From Paenibacillus_E sp964253085 (GTDB lineage: Bacteria; Bacillota; Bacilli; Paenibacillales; NBRC-103111): 64,000 nt of DNA. How positions within the stretch are numbered: position 1 is the stretch's first letter; every line of letters begins with the position of its first letter. Made by a program: the position numbers and the translations under genes. The notes under the pieces are model-generated. The model was not told the DNA's origin, ran no database searches, and saw only the letters and a program-made list of their open reading frames with translations. This document shows, one piece after another, positions 1 through 8,386 of the stretch. The stretch lies in NCBI RefSeq assembly GCF_964253085.1, contig NZ_CAXUQH020000001.1:5828001-5892000 (forward strand), written 5' to 3'.

Positions 1-1349
1 CATTATCTAAAGAACAAGAAGCACTTCTTGCTCAAGCAGGTACGATGGCGGGGGCACCAAGTACGATTTTCGGCATGTTGAACAATGCAGACTTGAAATT
101 TCCAAAGGTGAAGAATGAAAAAGGTGAGGAAGTTGAGCTTACCCACGGCAGCTATATTCAGTTCCTAGAGAGCCGTGACCCTGAGGTTCGGAAGAATGCT
201 TTCAAAGCGGTTTATGAAACATACCGCAATAATCGAAATACGATTGGTGCGACTCTAAGCGCGAATATTAACAAAAACATTTTCTACGCCAAAGCGCGTC
301 ATTACCCTTCTGTTCTTGAATCCAGCCTATTCGGTGACAATATCAAGAAAGAAGTGTATACGAACTTAATTTCCACCATTCATGAATCCTTGCCGCAGCT
401 GCAACGGTATCTCAAACTGCGTAAAAAGCTGCTCAAGGTCGATGAGTTACATATGTACGACCTATTTGCACCGCTCGTTGAAGAGTTTAAAATGGATATT
501 ACATATCAGCAAGCAAAAGAAGAAATCAAGAGAAGCTTGGCACCGCTAGGCGAAAATTACTTAAAAATTCTTCAAGACGGTTTCGACAACCACTGGATCG
601 ATGTATACGAGAACAAAAATAAGCGCAATGGTGCTTATAGCTGGGGTGCTTACGGCACACATCCGTACGTATTGTTGAATCATAAAGACAATTTGAACAG
701 CATGTTTACGTTGACGCATGAGATGGGTCACGCGATTCATTCTTATTTGTCGGATGAGAACCAAGAGTATCGTTATGCGCAATACACCATTTTCTTAGCT
801 GAAGTTGCTTCTACACTAAATGAGGCCCTTCTCATGGATTACCTTTTGAAACGTGTAACGGATCCGAAGGAAAAAATGTACTTGCTCACGTACTACGCAG
901 ATCAGTTCCGTACGACGGTTTTCCGTCAAACGATGTTTGCAGAATTTGAAATGATCACGCATGAGAAAGCTGAAGAAGGCGAATCCCTGACACCACAAGA
1001 GTTCAGCGAAATCTACTATGGCTTGAATAAGCTCTACCATGGCAATGACATGGTTGTGGATCAAGATATCGAGATGGAATGGGCACGTATTCCTCACTTC
1101 TACAACAGTTTCTATGTTTATAAATATGCGACAGGCTTCTCTGCTGCTACTTCCTTTGCGAAGCAGATTTTGGATGAAGGCCAGCCAGCGGTAGACCGTT
1201 ACCTCGGCTTCCTCAAAAGCGGCGGCAGTGACTACTCGCTGAACATTCTCAAGAAGGCTGGCGTGGATATGTCTACACCTGAGCCGATTAAACAAGCGAT
1301 GAGCGTATTCAGCTCATTACTGGATCAAATGGAAGAGCTTACGAAGTAA
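1..1349 (+). CDS. pepF: Oligoendopeptidase F, 5'-truncated by the window edge
   Basis: This is an M3-family zinc metallopeptidase that hydrolyses short peptides in the cytoplasm. The reading frame is open from base 3, upstream of the first ATG at 45, so that ATG is internal and roughly the first quarter of the usual ~600-residue protein lies outside the window. The zinc motif HEMGH lies at about 717-731. The surrounding residues and the C-terminal FxNSFYVYKYATG stretch are typical of PepF. The stop at 1347-1349 is followed by a strong intrinsic terminator. The family call is secure; the peptide substrates are unknown. Confidence 0.95.
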   Translation, partial: LSKEQEALLAQAGTMAGAPSTIFGMLNNADLKFPKVKNEKGEEVELTHGSYIQFLESRDPEVRKNAFKAVYETYRNNRNTIGATLSANINKNIFYAKARHYPSVLESSLFGDNIKKEVYTNLISTIHESLPQLQRYLKLRKKLLKVDELHMYDLFAPLVEEFKMDITYQQAKEEIKRSLAPLGENYLKILQDGFDNHWIDVYENKNKRNGAYSWGAYGTHPYVLLNHKDNLNSMFTLTHEMGHAIHSYLSDENQEYRYAQYTIFLAEVASTLNEALLMDYLLKRVTDPKEKMYLLTYYADQFRTTVFRQTMFAEFEMITHEKAEEGESLTPQEFSEIYYGLNKLYHGNDMVVDQDIEMEWARIPHFYNSFYVYKYATGFSAATSFAKQILDEGQPAVDRYLGFLKSGGSDYSLNILKKAGVDMSTPEPIKQAMSVFSSLLDQMEELTK

Positions 1350-1407
1350 ACAATTCCGAGATTACACCCGCCCTCCGGTTGCTAACGAGAGCGGATAGCA
1401 GGAAAAT

Positions 1408-1443
1408 AAAAAGGTTGAAAGCAGCGGCTTTCAACCTTTTTAT
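1408..1443 (+). terminator. Intrinsic terminator after pepF
   Basis: A perfect 12-bp stem (AAGGTTGAAAGC with its complement at 1427-1438) has a 4-nt loop and runs into T residues. It lies between pepF and the LapA-domain gene. Confidence 0.9.
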
Positions 1444-1465
1444 TAATGGAGAGGATGATGGCTAT

Positions 1466-1771
1466 ATGAAGATGCAATGGATCCTAATCAGTGCTTTAGT
1501 GTTTGCTCTAATCACAGCGGTTTTCGCTGTCGTCAATGTAGAACCGGTACAAGTAAACTTCGTGTTCGTCACGACGTCCACACCTTTGATTCTCGTCATT
1601 TTAACCTCAACCTTATTAGGTGGTCTAATTGTGGGTCTGTTCGGCATGGTACGTCAATATAAGCTGCAGCGTAAAGTTAAACAGCTAGAGAAACAACTTC
1701 ACGAAACGCTACATCCATCAACCGTATCCTCCACTGTTTCCAACCTAGAACAGAACGAGCCAAGTGTATAG
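1466..1771 (+). CDS. LapA-domain (DUF1049) small membrane protein
   Basis: This 101-residue protein has two hydrophobic segments, about residues 5-25 and 40-62. A charged, coiled-coil-like stretch (QYKLQRKVKQLEKQLHE) and a polar tail follow. This is the layout of lipopolysaccharide-assembly protein A (LapA) domain proteins, which in Gram-positives are small membrane proteins of unknown role. The ATG at 1466 is chosen because GGAGAGG precedes it at good spacing; a longer frame from 1379 would run through the upstream terminator. It faces the DUF92 gene convergently with a 19-bp gap. Confidence 0.8.
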   Translation: MKMQWILISALVFALITAVFAVVNVEPVQVNFVFVTTSTPLILVILTSTLLGGLIVGLFGMVRQYKLQRKVKQLEKQLHETLHPSTVSSTVSNLEQNEPSV

Positions 1772-1790
1772 ACGTACTGAAAAACAACCA

Positions 1791-2612
1791 TCAGAGAGGT
1801 AAGGTGCTCAGGTAGAAGCATATTACCCCTCCGATTAATGAGGAAGCTGCGTTTACCACATCATTATTCATCCCTCGTAGACCTCGAATTTGCTTAGCTT
1901 TCTGAGAGCAATGCTCCTGCTTCTCAATCGTTTTACCGCAAACCTCACAATGAAACATCACCTGCAGCGTCGCCCCGAGCCAAGAATCCACGAGAGATCC
2001 ACCTAAGCCGGCAATTGCACCAAGCGAGACTAAAATAATGATTGAACTATTGAACTCATGTGTCACCCCAATTTGATTGAAAATGCCCCCTACAAGTCCG
2101 ATAAACGCCCCGCCCAGCAAGGAAGCTACTAACCCTAAGCCTGTAATTCCCCCTGAAGTTCCCGCAGCAACCCGCTTCCCATTCACGATAGACCGAGGGA
2201 TCGACTTACTCAACCCGCCAATTTCTGTTGCCCACGTATCGGCATTCACTGTTGCCATAACACCTATGTAAATATACCACCAGACAGGATCTGGCCAGAT
2301 CGCATTTCCGATACAAAGTAACAAACCTAGTCCCCCATTAGCGGCAACTTGGCCTGCATCACGTCTACTACCTTTGGCATAGCCACTTTCAGCTGCAGCC
2401 TTACGCTGATGCTTAAGCTTCGATAGCAAGCTAGATGAGATGAAGAACGCGATAAGTGTACCGAACCACACTAGACTCCCACACGCATACATCGTCGTTC
2501 CCAGCAGTACCGCTGCCATTAGACCAGTTATAGATAAGGATTTCTTCCAGTAAGCTGCGCCTGCAATCATCACGCTTCCTATGAATCCATAGACTATCGG
2601 CATAATCAGCAT
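1791..2612 (-). CDS. DUF92 family integral membrane protein
   Basis: This 273-residue polytopic membrane protein has about six to seven helices. The DUF92 signature includes GSRRDAGQVAANGG and the ADTWATEIG motif, followed by GGSLVDSWLGATLQ. Plant homologues (VTE6) are phytyl-phosphate kinases and other family members resemble CTP-dependent polyprenol kinases; the bacterial substrate is not known. A CxxC pair sits near the C-terminus (HCEVCGKTIEKQEHC), possibly metal-binding. The start is supported by AAAGGGAGA about 10 nt upstream. Confidence 0.85.
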   Translation of the reverse strand: MLIMPIVYGFIGSVMIAGAAYWKKSLSITGLMAAVLLGTTMYACGSLVWFGTLIAFFISSSLLSKLKHQRKAAAESGYAKGSRRDAGQVAANGGLGLLLCIGNAIWPDPVWWYIYIGVMATVNADTWATEIGGLSKSIPRSIVNGKRVAAGTSGGITGLGLVASLLGGAFIGLVGGIFNQIGVTHEFNSSIIILVSLGAIAGLGGSLVDSWLGATLQVMFHCEVCGKTIEKQEHCSQKAKQIRGLRGMNNDVVNAASSLIGGVICFYLSTLPL

Positions 2613-2809
2613 ATATAGGATTCTCCCTTTTCATTTCAATTTCTGAGCCCAATTTTAATATGTATATTGTATCACATTCTACCAAGACGCTTTATTATTG
2701 TTGCGATTTGTAAAATTAATTCGACATTTTTCGGTTGTTTCTGCAAATTGTTAACCATAAATAGCCTATTTTATGATACTATAAAAGTGATAAGCGATAG
2801 GAGGCTGAC

Positions 2810-3997
2810 ATGGAGCAAGATCACTTCACTACCAATTCCCGTTTCAAAAGAGACCTAGAACCCGAAGAAATGCTGCGTGTCATTTTCGACTATGCTTCCA
2901 AGATTGCGAACGAACGGCTTCTTGATAACGTACTTATGCTGATGGCGGATATGGGTCGTGAGATGATTGTCTCCGATCGTTGTACCGTCTGGCTGCTCGA
3001 TACACAAAAGAATGAGCTATGGTCTAAAGTTGCTCATGGTCTTGATGAAATTAGGATCCCAAGCACTGCTGGTCTAGTCGGCTATGCTGTGACGAATGAT
3101 CAAGCTGTCTTTATTCATGATGCTTATACCAATGAGGAATACAAATCTTATCTGGAAAATGGCGCCATCCGTACGGATCAACAAACGGGTTATCGCACGA
3201 AAGCCTTAATGGTAATTCCCTTTCGTAATAGCCAAGGTGAGATCATGGGGGCTTATCAAGCTATTAATAAGCTAACGGCTAGTGAGCAATTCTCCGACAA
3301 AGATATGGAATATTTAACATTGGCCTCCTCGTATGCTGGAAAATCACTGGAGTCTGCTCTCCTAACAATGGAAATTGAGGAAACGCAGAAAGAAATTATT
3401 TTCCGAATGGGGGAAATTGGAGAAAGTCGTTCTAAGGAAACTGGTAATCACGTGAAGCGTGTTGCTGAGTATTCTTATTTACTAGCGCTTGAGTTGGGTA
3501 TGAGTCAAGATGAGGCTGAACTGTTGAAAATGGCATCACCCATGCATGATATTGGCAAGGTAGCGATCCCTGATGCGGTTCTTAATAAGCCTGGCAAGCT
3601 AACCGAAGACGAGTTCAAACTCATGCAAAATCATACGCTGATCGGCTATAATTTGCTTCGAAATTCGACCCGCCATATTCTCAAAACCGCCGCGGTTGTT
3701 GCTTATGAGCATCATGAGAAATGGAATGGTCGCGGGTACCCGCGCGGTATTAAAGGTGAGGAAATCCATATTTACGGTCGCATAACAGCCATAGCTGATG
3801 TCTTCGATGCACTTGGCAGTGATCGCGTCTACAAGAAGGCTTGGGAGCTCGATCGTATTCTCCAATTGTTTCAGGAGGAACACGGAGAGCATTTCGACCC
3901 TGATGTGGTTGATGCCTTCTTCAAACAATTACCCGCTATTCTCCGTGTAAGAGAGCAATACTCGGATGAAGCCTTAGCCAGTCCAACGAATACATAG
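2810..3997 (+). CDS. GAF and HD-GYP domain protein, probable cyclic-di-GMP phosphodiesterase
   Basis: This 395-residue soluble signalling protein has an N-terminal GAF sensor domain (about residues 35-190) and an HD-GYP hydrolase domain (about 200-380). The catalytic HD lies in MHDIGKVAIPD near residue 246. The GYP signature is HHEKWNGRGYPRG near 300-312, followed by RITAIADVFDAL. HD-GYP proteins hydrolyse cyclic-di-GMP to pGpG or GMP, and the metal ligands look intact. There is no transmembrane segment, so it is probably a cytoplasmic sensor. AGGAGG lies 6 nt before the ATG. It is transcribed alone and ends in a strong terminator. Confidence 0.92.
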   Translation: MEQDHFTTNSRFKRDLEPEEMLRVIFDYASKIANERLLDNVLMLMADMGREMIVSDRCTVWLLDTQKNELWSKVAHGLDEIRIPSTAGLVGYAVTNDQAVFIHDAYTNEEYKSYLENGAIRTDQQTGYRTKALMVIPFRNSQGEIMGAYQAINKLTASEQFSDKDMEYLTLASSYAGKSLESALLTMEIEETQKEIIFRMGEIGESRSKETGNHVKRVAEYSYLLALELGMSQDEAELLKMASPMHDIGKVAIPDAVLNKPGKLTEDEFKLMQNHTLIGYNLLRNSTRHILKTAAVVAYEHHEKWNGRGYPRGIKGEEIHIYGRITAIADVFDALGSDRVYKKAWELDRILQLFQEEHGEHFDPDVVDAFFKQLPAILRVREQYSDEALASPTNT

Positions 3998-4007
3998 AAT
4001 ACCGATG

Positions 4008-4057
4008 AAAAAGGGCAGTTCTCTAAGGTCGACGTGACCTTGGAGACTGCCCTTTTA
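4008..4057. terminator. Bidirectional terminator between HD-GYP and FAH genes
   Basis: A long stem (AAAAGGGCAGT ... ACTGCCCTTTT with an inner AAGGTC/GACCTT stem) has A- and T-runs on both sides. It serves both convergent genes. Confidence 0.9.
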
Positions 4058-4059
4058 TG

Positions 4060-4686
4060 CTATAAGTGAATGGAAAAAGCTCCAAATTGTTCTTCTCCCC
4101 AGTGCAGCTCTAATCGGTCGCCGTCTTGGACTGGGCCCACGCCTTCAGGCGTCCCTGTGAATATGATGTCGCCAGGGCCTAACCCATAATGCTTCGCAAT
4201 ATATTCGATAATGGTTTGAAGATCGAAAATCATAAGAGAAATGTTCCCGTCCTGAACCATTTGCCCGTTCTGACGTAGCTGGAAGTTCGATTTCGTTAAT
4301 TCGGATACCCCAGGAAAAGGTCGGAAAGCTGTGATTGGCGCTGACTTCAGGAACCCTTTGGCAGGCAGCCATGGCTGCCCTTTTTTCTTAATCACGTTCT
4401 GCACATCACGGAGAGTAAAATCAATCCCAAGCGCATATTGATCAACGATCTCATCGACTTTCATGCCCTCCGTGTACGGCTTCGCAATATGTAAGACAAG
4501 TTCCGCTTCATAATGGATCTCACCTTGATCACTAGGGAGTGAGAGTTCGCCTCCATCCATATGTACTAACGCATGAGTAGGCTTCGTGAAAATCATCGGT
4601 TGATCAGGGACGTCGTTCCCAAGTTCTGCAGCATGTGCGCGATAGTTTCGTCCAACGCAATATATATTTCGGATCGTTGCTGTCAT
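4060..4686 (-). CDS. Fumarylacetoacetate hydrolase family protein
   Basis: This 208-residue single-domain FAH protein is similar in layout to FAHD1-type acylpyruvate hydrolases and oxaloacetate decarboxylases. The divalent-metal site is visible as HYEAELVLHI (two Glu) and GIDFTLRDVQ (Asp). IFTGTPEGVGPV is the family C-terminal motif. The exact 2-oxoacid substrate cannot be read from sequence. GAGGAG precedes the ATG. It is 18 nt downstream of the CapA-like gene on the same strand and may be co-transcribed with it. Confidence 0.88.
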   Translation of the reverse strand: MTATIRNIYCVGRNYRAHAAELGNDVPDQPMIFTKPTHALVHMDGGELSLPSDQGEIHYEAELVLHIAKPYTEGMKVDEIVDQYALGIDFTLRDVQNVIKKKGQPWLPAKGFLKSAPITAFRPFPGVSELTKSNFQLRQNGQMVQDGNISLMIFDLQTIIEYIAKHYGLGPGDIIFTGTPEGVGPVQDGDRLELHWGEEQFGAFSIHL

Positions 4687-4704
4687 GTTAGATGAACTCC
4701 TCTT

Positions 4705-5982
4705 CTATTTCTTATTCACATTGCCTTGCTGATCCACTTGCGCACCTATTGAAATTTTGCTTAATCGTTGAAATAGTTTAGCTCCATCTTCCTCATTCAT
4801 CGGAGTAGGCAAGGCTGATTTGGTCAAAATCGGCACCAGATGAATATTGCAGGATTTGTCCTTCGTACAAGCCGCTTCCAAGATGACGGTTTCCCACGTT
4901 TTCGGGGTGTCATTCGTCGTGAAGATGAAGTTGCCTAAACTATAGGCTATCCATTTGCCTTTGTATTGTTCAAAGCCTTGCAGGACATGCGGATGTCCGC
5001 CTATAACAAGATCTGCCCCAGCATCAATGTAACGATGTGCGAGCTCCTTCTGATTTTTATCCGGATTGTCATCGCGTTCTACGCCCCAATGAGCCACAAC
5101 TACAACTAGATCAGCTGCTGCTTTGGCTTTCTCAATGGCTTCAACAGGCGGCTTATAGTTATACGTTTCGGCAACGCCAGGATGACCAGGTGCAGCTTTC
5201 CAAGAAGCTTCTGGAACGACACGACTGAAACCAAAAACAGCAATCTTCATGCCATCTTTTTCAACGATTAGTGGTTGGTAGGCTTCTGAATTATCCTTAC
5301 CGGCTCCCACTCGCTTAATTCCCTCTTGATCCAACGCTTGCATCGTATCTAACAAGCCTTCTGATCCATAATCCATGATGTGGTTATTGGCTAGGTTAAC
5401 AATGTCAACACCTGCTTGCTTAAGCGGGGGCAATGCCTCAGGCGCAGAACGATACACGTACTCTTTGCTCTGAACGCTGCCTCTAGTCGTTATCGGCGAT
5501 TCCAAATTTGCAATTGTAAAATCAGCTTTGGTTAAGAAGTCTTTCACTTGCGTGTACGGGTAATCATAGCCTTTTTGCTTAAGAATATCTTCCACTTTGG
5601 AGGCCATAATTACATCACCCACAAAAGTTAACTTCACTTGTGTGCCAGTTCCTACTTGCTGTACCGCTGTTGCATTAGCTGTTGGTGTTGGTGTCGGGGT
5701 AACGACGGTAGAAGCTCTGGGACTTACCTGCACAGTCGAATTTCCATTCGAAGTAGAGGTCGATGGTTTAGGTGAAATAACAGCCATTGGTGTTGAAGCC
5801 GCTCCCTCTTCTTCCCCATTATTATTATTGGAGGACAAATAAGAAGCCCCGATTCCAATGGCAAAACAAGCAATCGCTGCAACTGTGAAGCCACCTAAAA
5901 CTTTAAGTGAAGGCTTTTTGCTCGGATTTGATTCTTTTTTCGATTTACCGTGACGTTCTTGTCTGGATTCCAATTCAAACAT
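4705..5982 (-). CDS. CapA/PgsA-like metallophosphatase-fold protein, membrane-anchored
   Basis: This 425-residue protein has a basic N-terminus, one membrane anchor (about residues 29-52), a Ser/Thr/Pro-rich linker to about 115 and an extracellular CapA domain. Domain motifs include LTFVGDVIMA, ANLESPIT, NLANNHIMDYG, VVVAHWGVE and IGGHPHVLQG, so the calcineurin-like metal residues are present. In Bacillus, CapA/PgsA takes part in poly-gamma-glutamate capsule synthesis and export. No capB or capC neighbour is present, so a capsule role is not established here; a general cell-envelope role is safer. Confidence 0.88.
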   Translation of the reverse strand: MFELESRQERHGKSKKESNPSKKPSLKVLGGFTVAAIACFAIGIGASYLSSNNNNGEEEGAASTPMAVISPKPSTSTSNGNSTVQVSPRASTVVTPTPTPTANATAVQQVGTGTQVKLTFVGDVIMASKVEDILKQKGYDYPYTQVKDFLTKADFTIANLESPITTRGSVQSKEYVYRSAPEALPPLKQAGVDIVNLANNHIMDYGSEGLLDTMQALDQEGIKRVGAGKDNSEAYQPLIVEKDGMKIAVFGFSRVVPEASWKAAPGHPGVAETYNYKPPVEAIEKAKAAADLVVVVAHWGVERDDNPDKNQKELAHRYIDAGADLVIGGHPHVLQGFEQYKGKWIAYSLGNFIFTTNDTPKTWETVILEAACTKDKSCNIHLVPILTKSALPTPMNEEDGAKLFQRLSKISIGAQVDQQGNVNKK

Positions 5983-6112
5983 TCCCCTTTCCCCCTACAA
6001 ATTATAACAGAAGTCGACAGCGTTGGGTAATAGGGAGTGACTCACATTTTCAGATTGTCTAGCTTGTGGTATAACAGAAGCATTACATTGGAACAGAAAG
6101 GAAACAGGTTAC

Positions 6113-6997
6113 TTGGAGAAAATCGCCATTATTTCAGATATTCATGGAAACCTACCTGCTTTAGAAGCTGTACTTCACGATATTGCGCGCAGAGGCATCA
6201 CACGTATCTTCTGTCTAGGCGATCTTGTTGGCAAGGGGCCAAGCTCGGCAGAGGTTGTCGACCTTATCGAGCAAACCTGTGAAGCCGTCGTGCAAGGCAA
6301 CTGGGATCTCGGCATTACGATGCTGCAGGAACTTCCCGCAGGTATCTGGCAGCAGCAATCGCTTGGTGATGAGCGGCTAGCCTATTTGAAGCAGCTCCCC
6401 TTCTCGATCGATGTAATGCTCAGCGGGAAGCATATACGATTGTTCCACGCATCAGCTCAGAGCGTCTTTCACCGATTGAAGCGCGAAGCTTCTAAGAAGG
6501 AGCGATTAGCGATGTTTGAACATACAGATATGACTGGAATCCCCTCCGATGGGACTGAGCCGGATATTGTCGGTTATGGGGATATTCATATCCCTTATAT
6601 GTTGACGCTTAGCAATCCCTCGGAGAAGAGTGGAAGTGTGGGGGTGCGGAGTGTGTGCGAAGGAGCGCAGAGTGCGGGCGATGAGAAGCGGAGTGCGGGG
6701 CTGGGGAAGCAGAGCACAAGTACGGGGGAGCAGCAAGCGAGTGATGGGGAGCGCAGCGGGCTGATACTGTTCAATGTGGGCAGTGTGGGCGTTCCCTACG
6801 ACGGCATACCTCAGGCGTGCTACTGCGTGATCGAGGGAGAAGCTGATCCTGCGGTTCAAGCTGGGTTTGCGCTGCAATTCGTACGAGTGCCTTATGATAT
6901 TAAGCGAGCTGTACAGATGGCGTACGAGGCTCAGATGCCAGATACCCGACGGTACGAGTTGGAAATCACGACGGGATTGGTGCATTTGAGTGATTAA
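6113..6997 (+). CDS. Metallophosphoesterase with a low-complexity insertion
   Basis: This 294-residue calcineurin-like phosphoesterase resembles YfcE/ApaH-type proteins. Motifs are ISDIHGN, CLGDLVGKGP, VQGNWD and NVGSVGVPYDG. Two points are odd. The usual GHTH metal motif reads GDIH (YGDIHIPY). Between it and NVGSVG sits a Ser/Gly/Glu-rich stretch of about 45 residues (about 168-214, bases 6612-6756) that is GC-rich and internally repetitive, unlike the rest of the gene. The start is TTG at 6113, with GAAAGGAAAC upstream. Activity is uncertain because of the changed metal ligand. Confidence 0.8.
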   Translation: MEKIAIISDIHGNLPALEAVLHDIARRGITRIFCLGDLVGKGPSSAEVVDLIEQTCEAVVQGNWDLGITMLQELPAGIWQQQSLGDERLAYLKQLPFSIDVMLSGKHIRLFHASAQSVFHRLKREASKKERLAMFEHTDMTGIPSDGTEPDIVGYGDIHIPYMLTLSNPSEKSGSVGVRSVCEGAQSAGDEKRSAGLGKQSTSTGEQQASDGERSGLILFNVGSVGVPYDGIPQACYCVIEGEADPAVQAGFALQFVRVPYDIKRAVQMAYEAQMPDTRRYELEITTGLVHLSD

Positions 6998-7041
6998 GTT
7001 AGTGCTCCCACCTAGACCTCTCTCCCCACCTCCCAACAAGA

Positions 7042-7227
7042 TAAATGGAAAATATCTAGTTATATCAGTTCAAAACACACATTTGCTCAAATAACTGGAT
7101 TTTAAGTAGCTAATTTTGAGTCATTCATTCTTTTTCTCGGAAAATGGGGAATTTACATGTGCTTTTTCCATCTAATCTAAACAATCCGCAAAAATCCCGA
7201 AAATTTGATGGATGTTTTTTCCATTTA
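7042..7227. repeat. Four-arm intergenic palindromic element, family B copy 1
   Basis: Two direct units carrying TAAMTGGA heads begin at 7042 and 7092. Two inverted units (TCCAT...) lie at 7167 and 7220. Head-to-head spacing is 50, 71 and 53 bp. Each head is followed by an AT-rich tail resembling TnTAGcTAATT. The element fills most of the 340-bp gap between the phosphoesterase and the next small gene. The same layout recurs at 21951-22135. Confidence 0.6.
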
Positions 7228-7337
7228 TTCGACAAACCTAGCGAATACGAAAAGATTTTACCCATGGATAAAACTTATGGAAATTAATTCCACTACATGC
7301 TAATATAGGTGTATGATGGAAAGTGAGGCTTATCTGA

Positions 7338-7559
7338 ATGAAGCTAAATTGGCGTAAAATCATACTGATTATCATTTGTGCCGAATGTTTGTTTATCTAC
7401 TGGAACAGCCTAAGCACAATGAGTTTCAAGAAACAACGTACAACAACTCACCTCGCCCCTGCCAAGCAACCTCAGACACCATTAACTCAAATTCAACCAC
7501 AAATGAAAGATACGAAAAGGATCGATTCTGATTTACATACGAAGGATAAAGCGTCCTAA
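7338..7559 (+). CDS. Small membrane-anchored hypothetical protein
   Basis: This 73-residue product has a basic start (MKLNWRK), one hydrophobic segment (about residues 8-22) and a polar, Thr/Pro/Gln-rich tail, as in a single-pass protein with an extracellular tail. No family is recognised. GTGAGG lies upstream of the ATG, and a strong terminator follows directly, which supports a real gene. Confidence 0.55.
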   Translation: MKLNWRKIILIIICAECLFIYWNSLSTMSFKKQRTTTHLAPAKQPQTPLTQIQPQMKDTKRIDSDLHTKDKAS

Positions 7560-7566
7560 CATGACG

Positions 7567-7606
7567 AAAGAGCGATCAGCTGCTAGCAGCGAATCGCTCT
7601 TTTTCT
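7567..7606. terminator. Terminator between the small membrane gene and the methyltransferase
   Basis: An AAAGAGCGAT / ATCGCTCTTT stem with an inner AGCTGCTAGCAGC palindrome is followed by T residues. Its position suggests it serves both convergent genes. Confidence 0.85.
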
Positions 7607-7614
7607 CATTTGTT

Positions 7615-8250
7615 CTATTTCACGCGAGCTAAAGCCAATCCATCATACGCCGGAAGTATTGTGCTTTCCAGCCTCTCATCCGTCGCAATCCGCTGATTAA
7701 ACGTTCGCATCGCTTGAACCGATGCCTTCGTTTGCTTCTCATCAACAACTTTGCCGCGCATCAGCGTGTTATCACCAGCAATGATTGCGCCTGGATTCGC
7801 CAGCTTGATCGCGAGCTCCAAATAGTTCGGATAATTCACTTTATCCGCGTCAATAAAGAAGAAATCGAAGCGCTCGCCCCGCTCCAGCAGCTCATTCAAG
7901 TGATCAAGTGCTTCGCCAATCCGATACTCCACGAAATCGCCAAGACCGGCGTCGGTCACGTTGCGTTTCGCCACATCCGCGAAATCTTGTTTCAGCTCTA
8001 GCGAAATGAGCTTGCCGCCATCTTTTAACCCTCTCGCTAAACAAATGCCACTGTACCCGCCTAACGCACCAATTTCCAATACTCGCTTTGCACCAATCAT
8101 CGTAACCAGCATTGTTAACAATCTGCCATATCCTGGAGCGATCGAAATCTCAGGCATGTTGTGAGAAACAATGACTTCTTTCACTCGTGTTAATACGGCA
8201 TCTTCTTCATATAGACCTTCCATATAGCTTTCCGCAGTGACCGTTTCCAT
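7615..8250 (-). CDS. SAM-dependent O-methyltransferase (family 3)
   Basis: This 211-residue class I methyltransferase resembles caffeoyl-CoA/catechol O-methyltransferases. The SAM-binding motif is RVLEIGALGGYSGICLAR, and the metal/substrate region is FDFFFIDADKVNYPNYLE with GAIIAGDNTLMRG. Bacterial members methylate catechol-like phenolics, usually with Mg2+; some modify tRNA (TrmR). AGGAGG is placed well before the ATG. The gene stands alone and is divergent from the RlmL-like gene. Confidence 0.88.
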   Translation of the reverse strand: METVTAESYMEGLYEEDAVLTRVKEVIVSHNMPEISIAPGYGRLLTMLVTMIGAKRVLEIGALGGYSGICLARGLKDGGKLISLELKQDFADVAKRNVTDAGLGDFVEYRIGEALDHLNELLERGERFDFFFIDADKVNYPNYLELAIKLANPGAIIAGDNTLMRGKVVDEKQTKASVQAMRTFNQRIATDERLESTILPAYDGLALARVK

Positions 8251-8386
8251 GTATTTGTCCTCCTAAATTCGCATCATTCGCAGGTTCTTTGCAATACCCG
8301 TTTGTAAGTGTAACCTATTTGTCCTATACTTGTTAATTGTATGAGTTTTCTGAGCGTTGTACAACCCGGATGGAAGGACTATACCT

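Noticed and set aside
816..1295. 159-residue antisense frame within pepF
   Set aside because: It is a shadow of a conserved peptidase, with no ribosome binding site or family features.
6506..7039. 177-residue antisense frame over the phosphoesterase
   Set aside because: It is opened by the low-complexity insert on the other strand, and no domain is visible.
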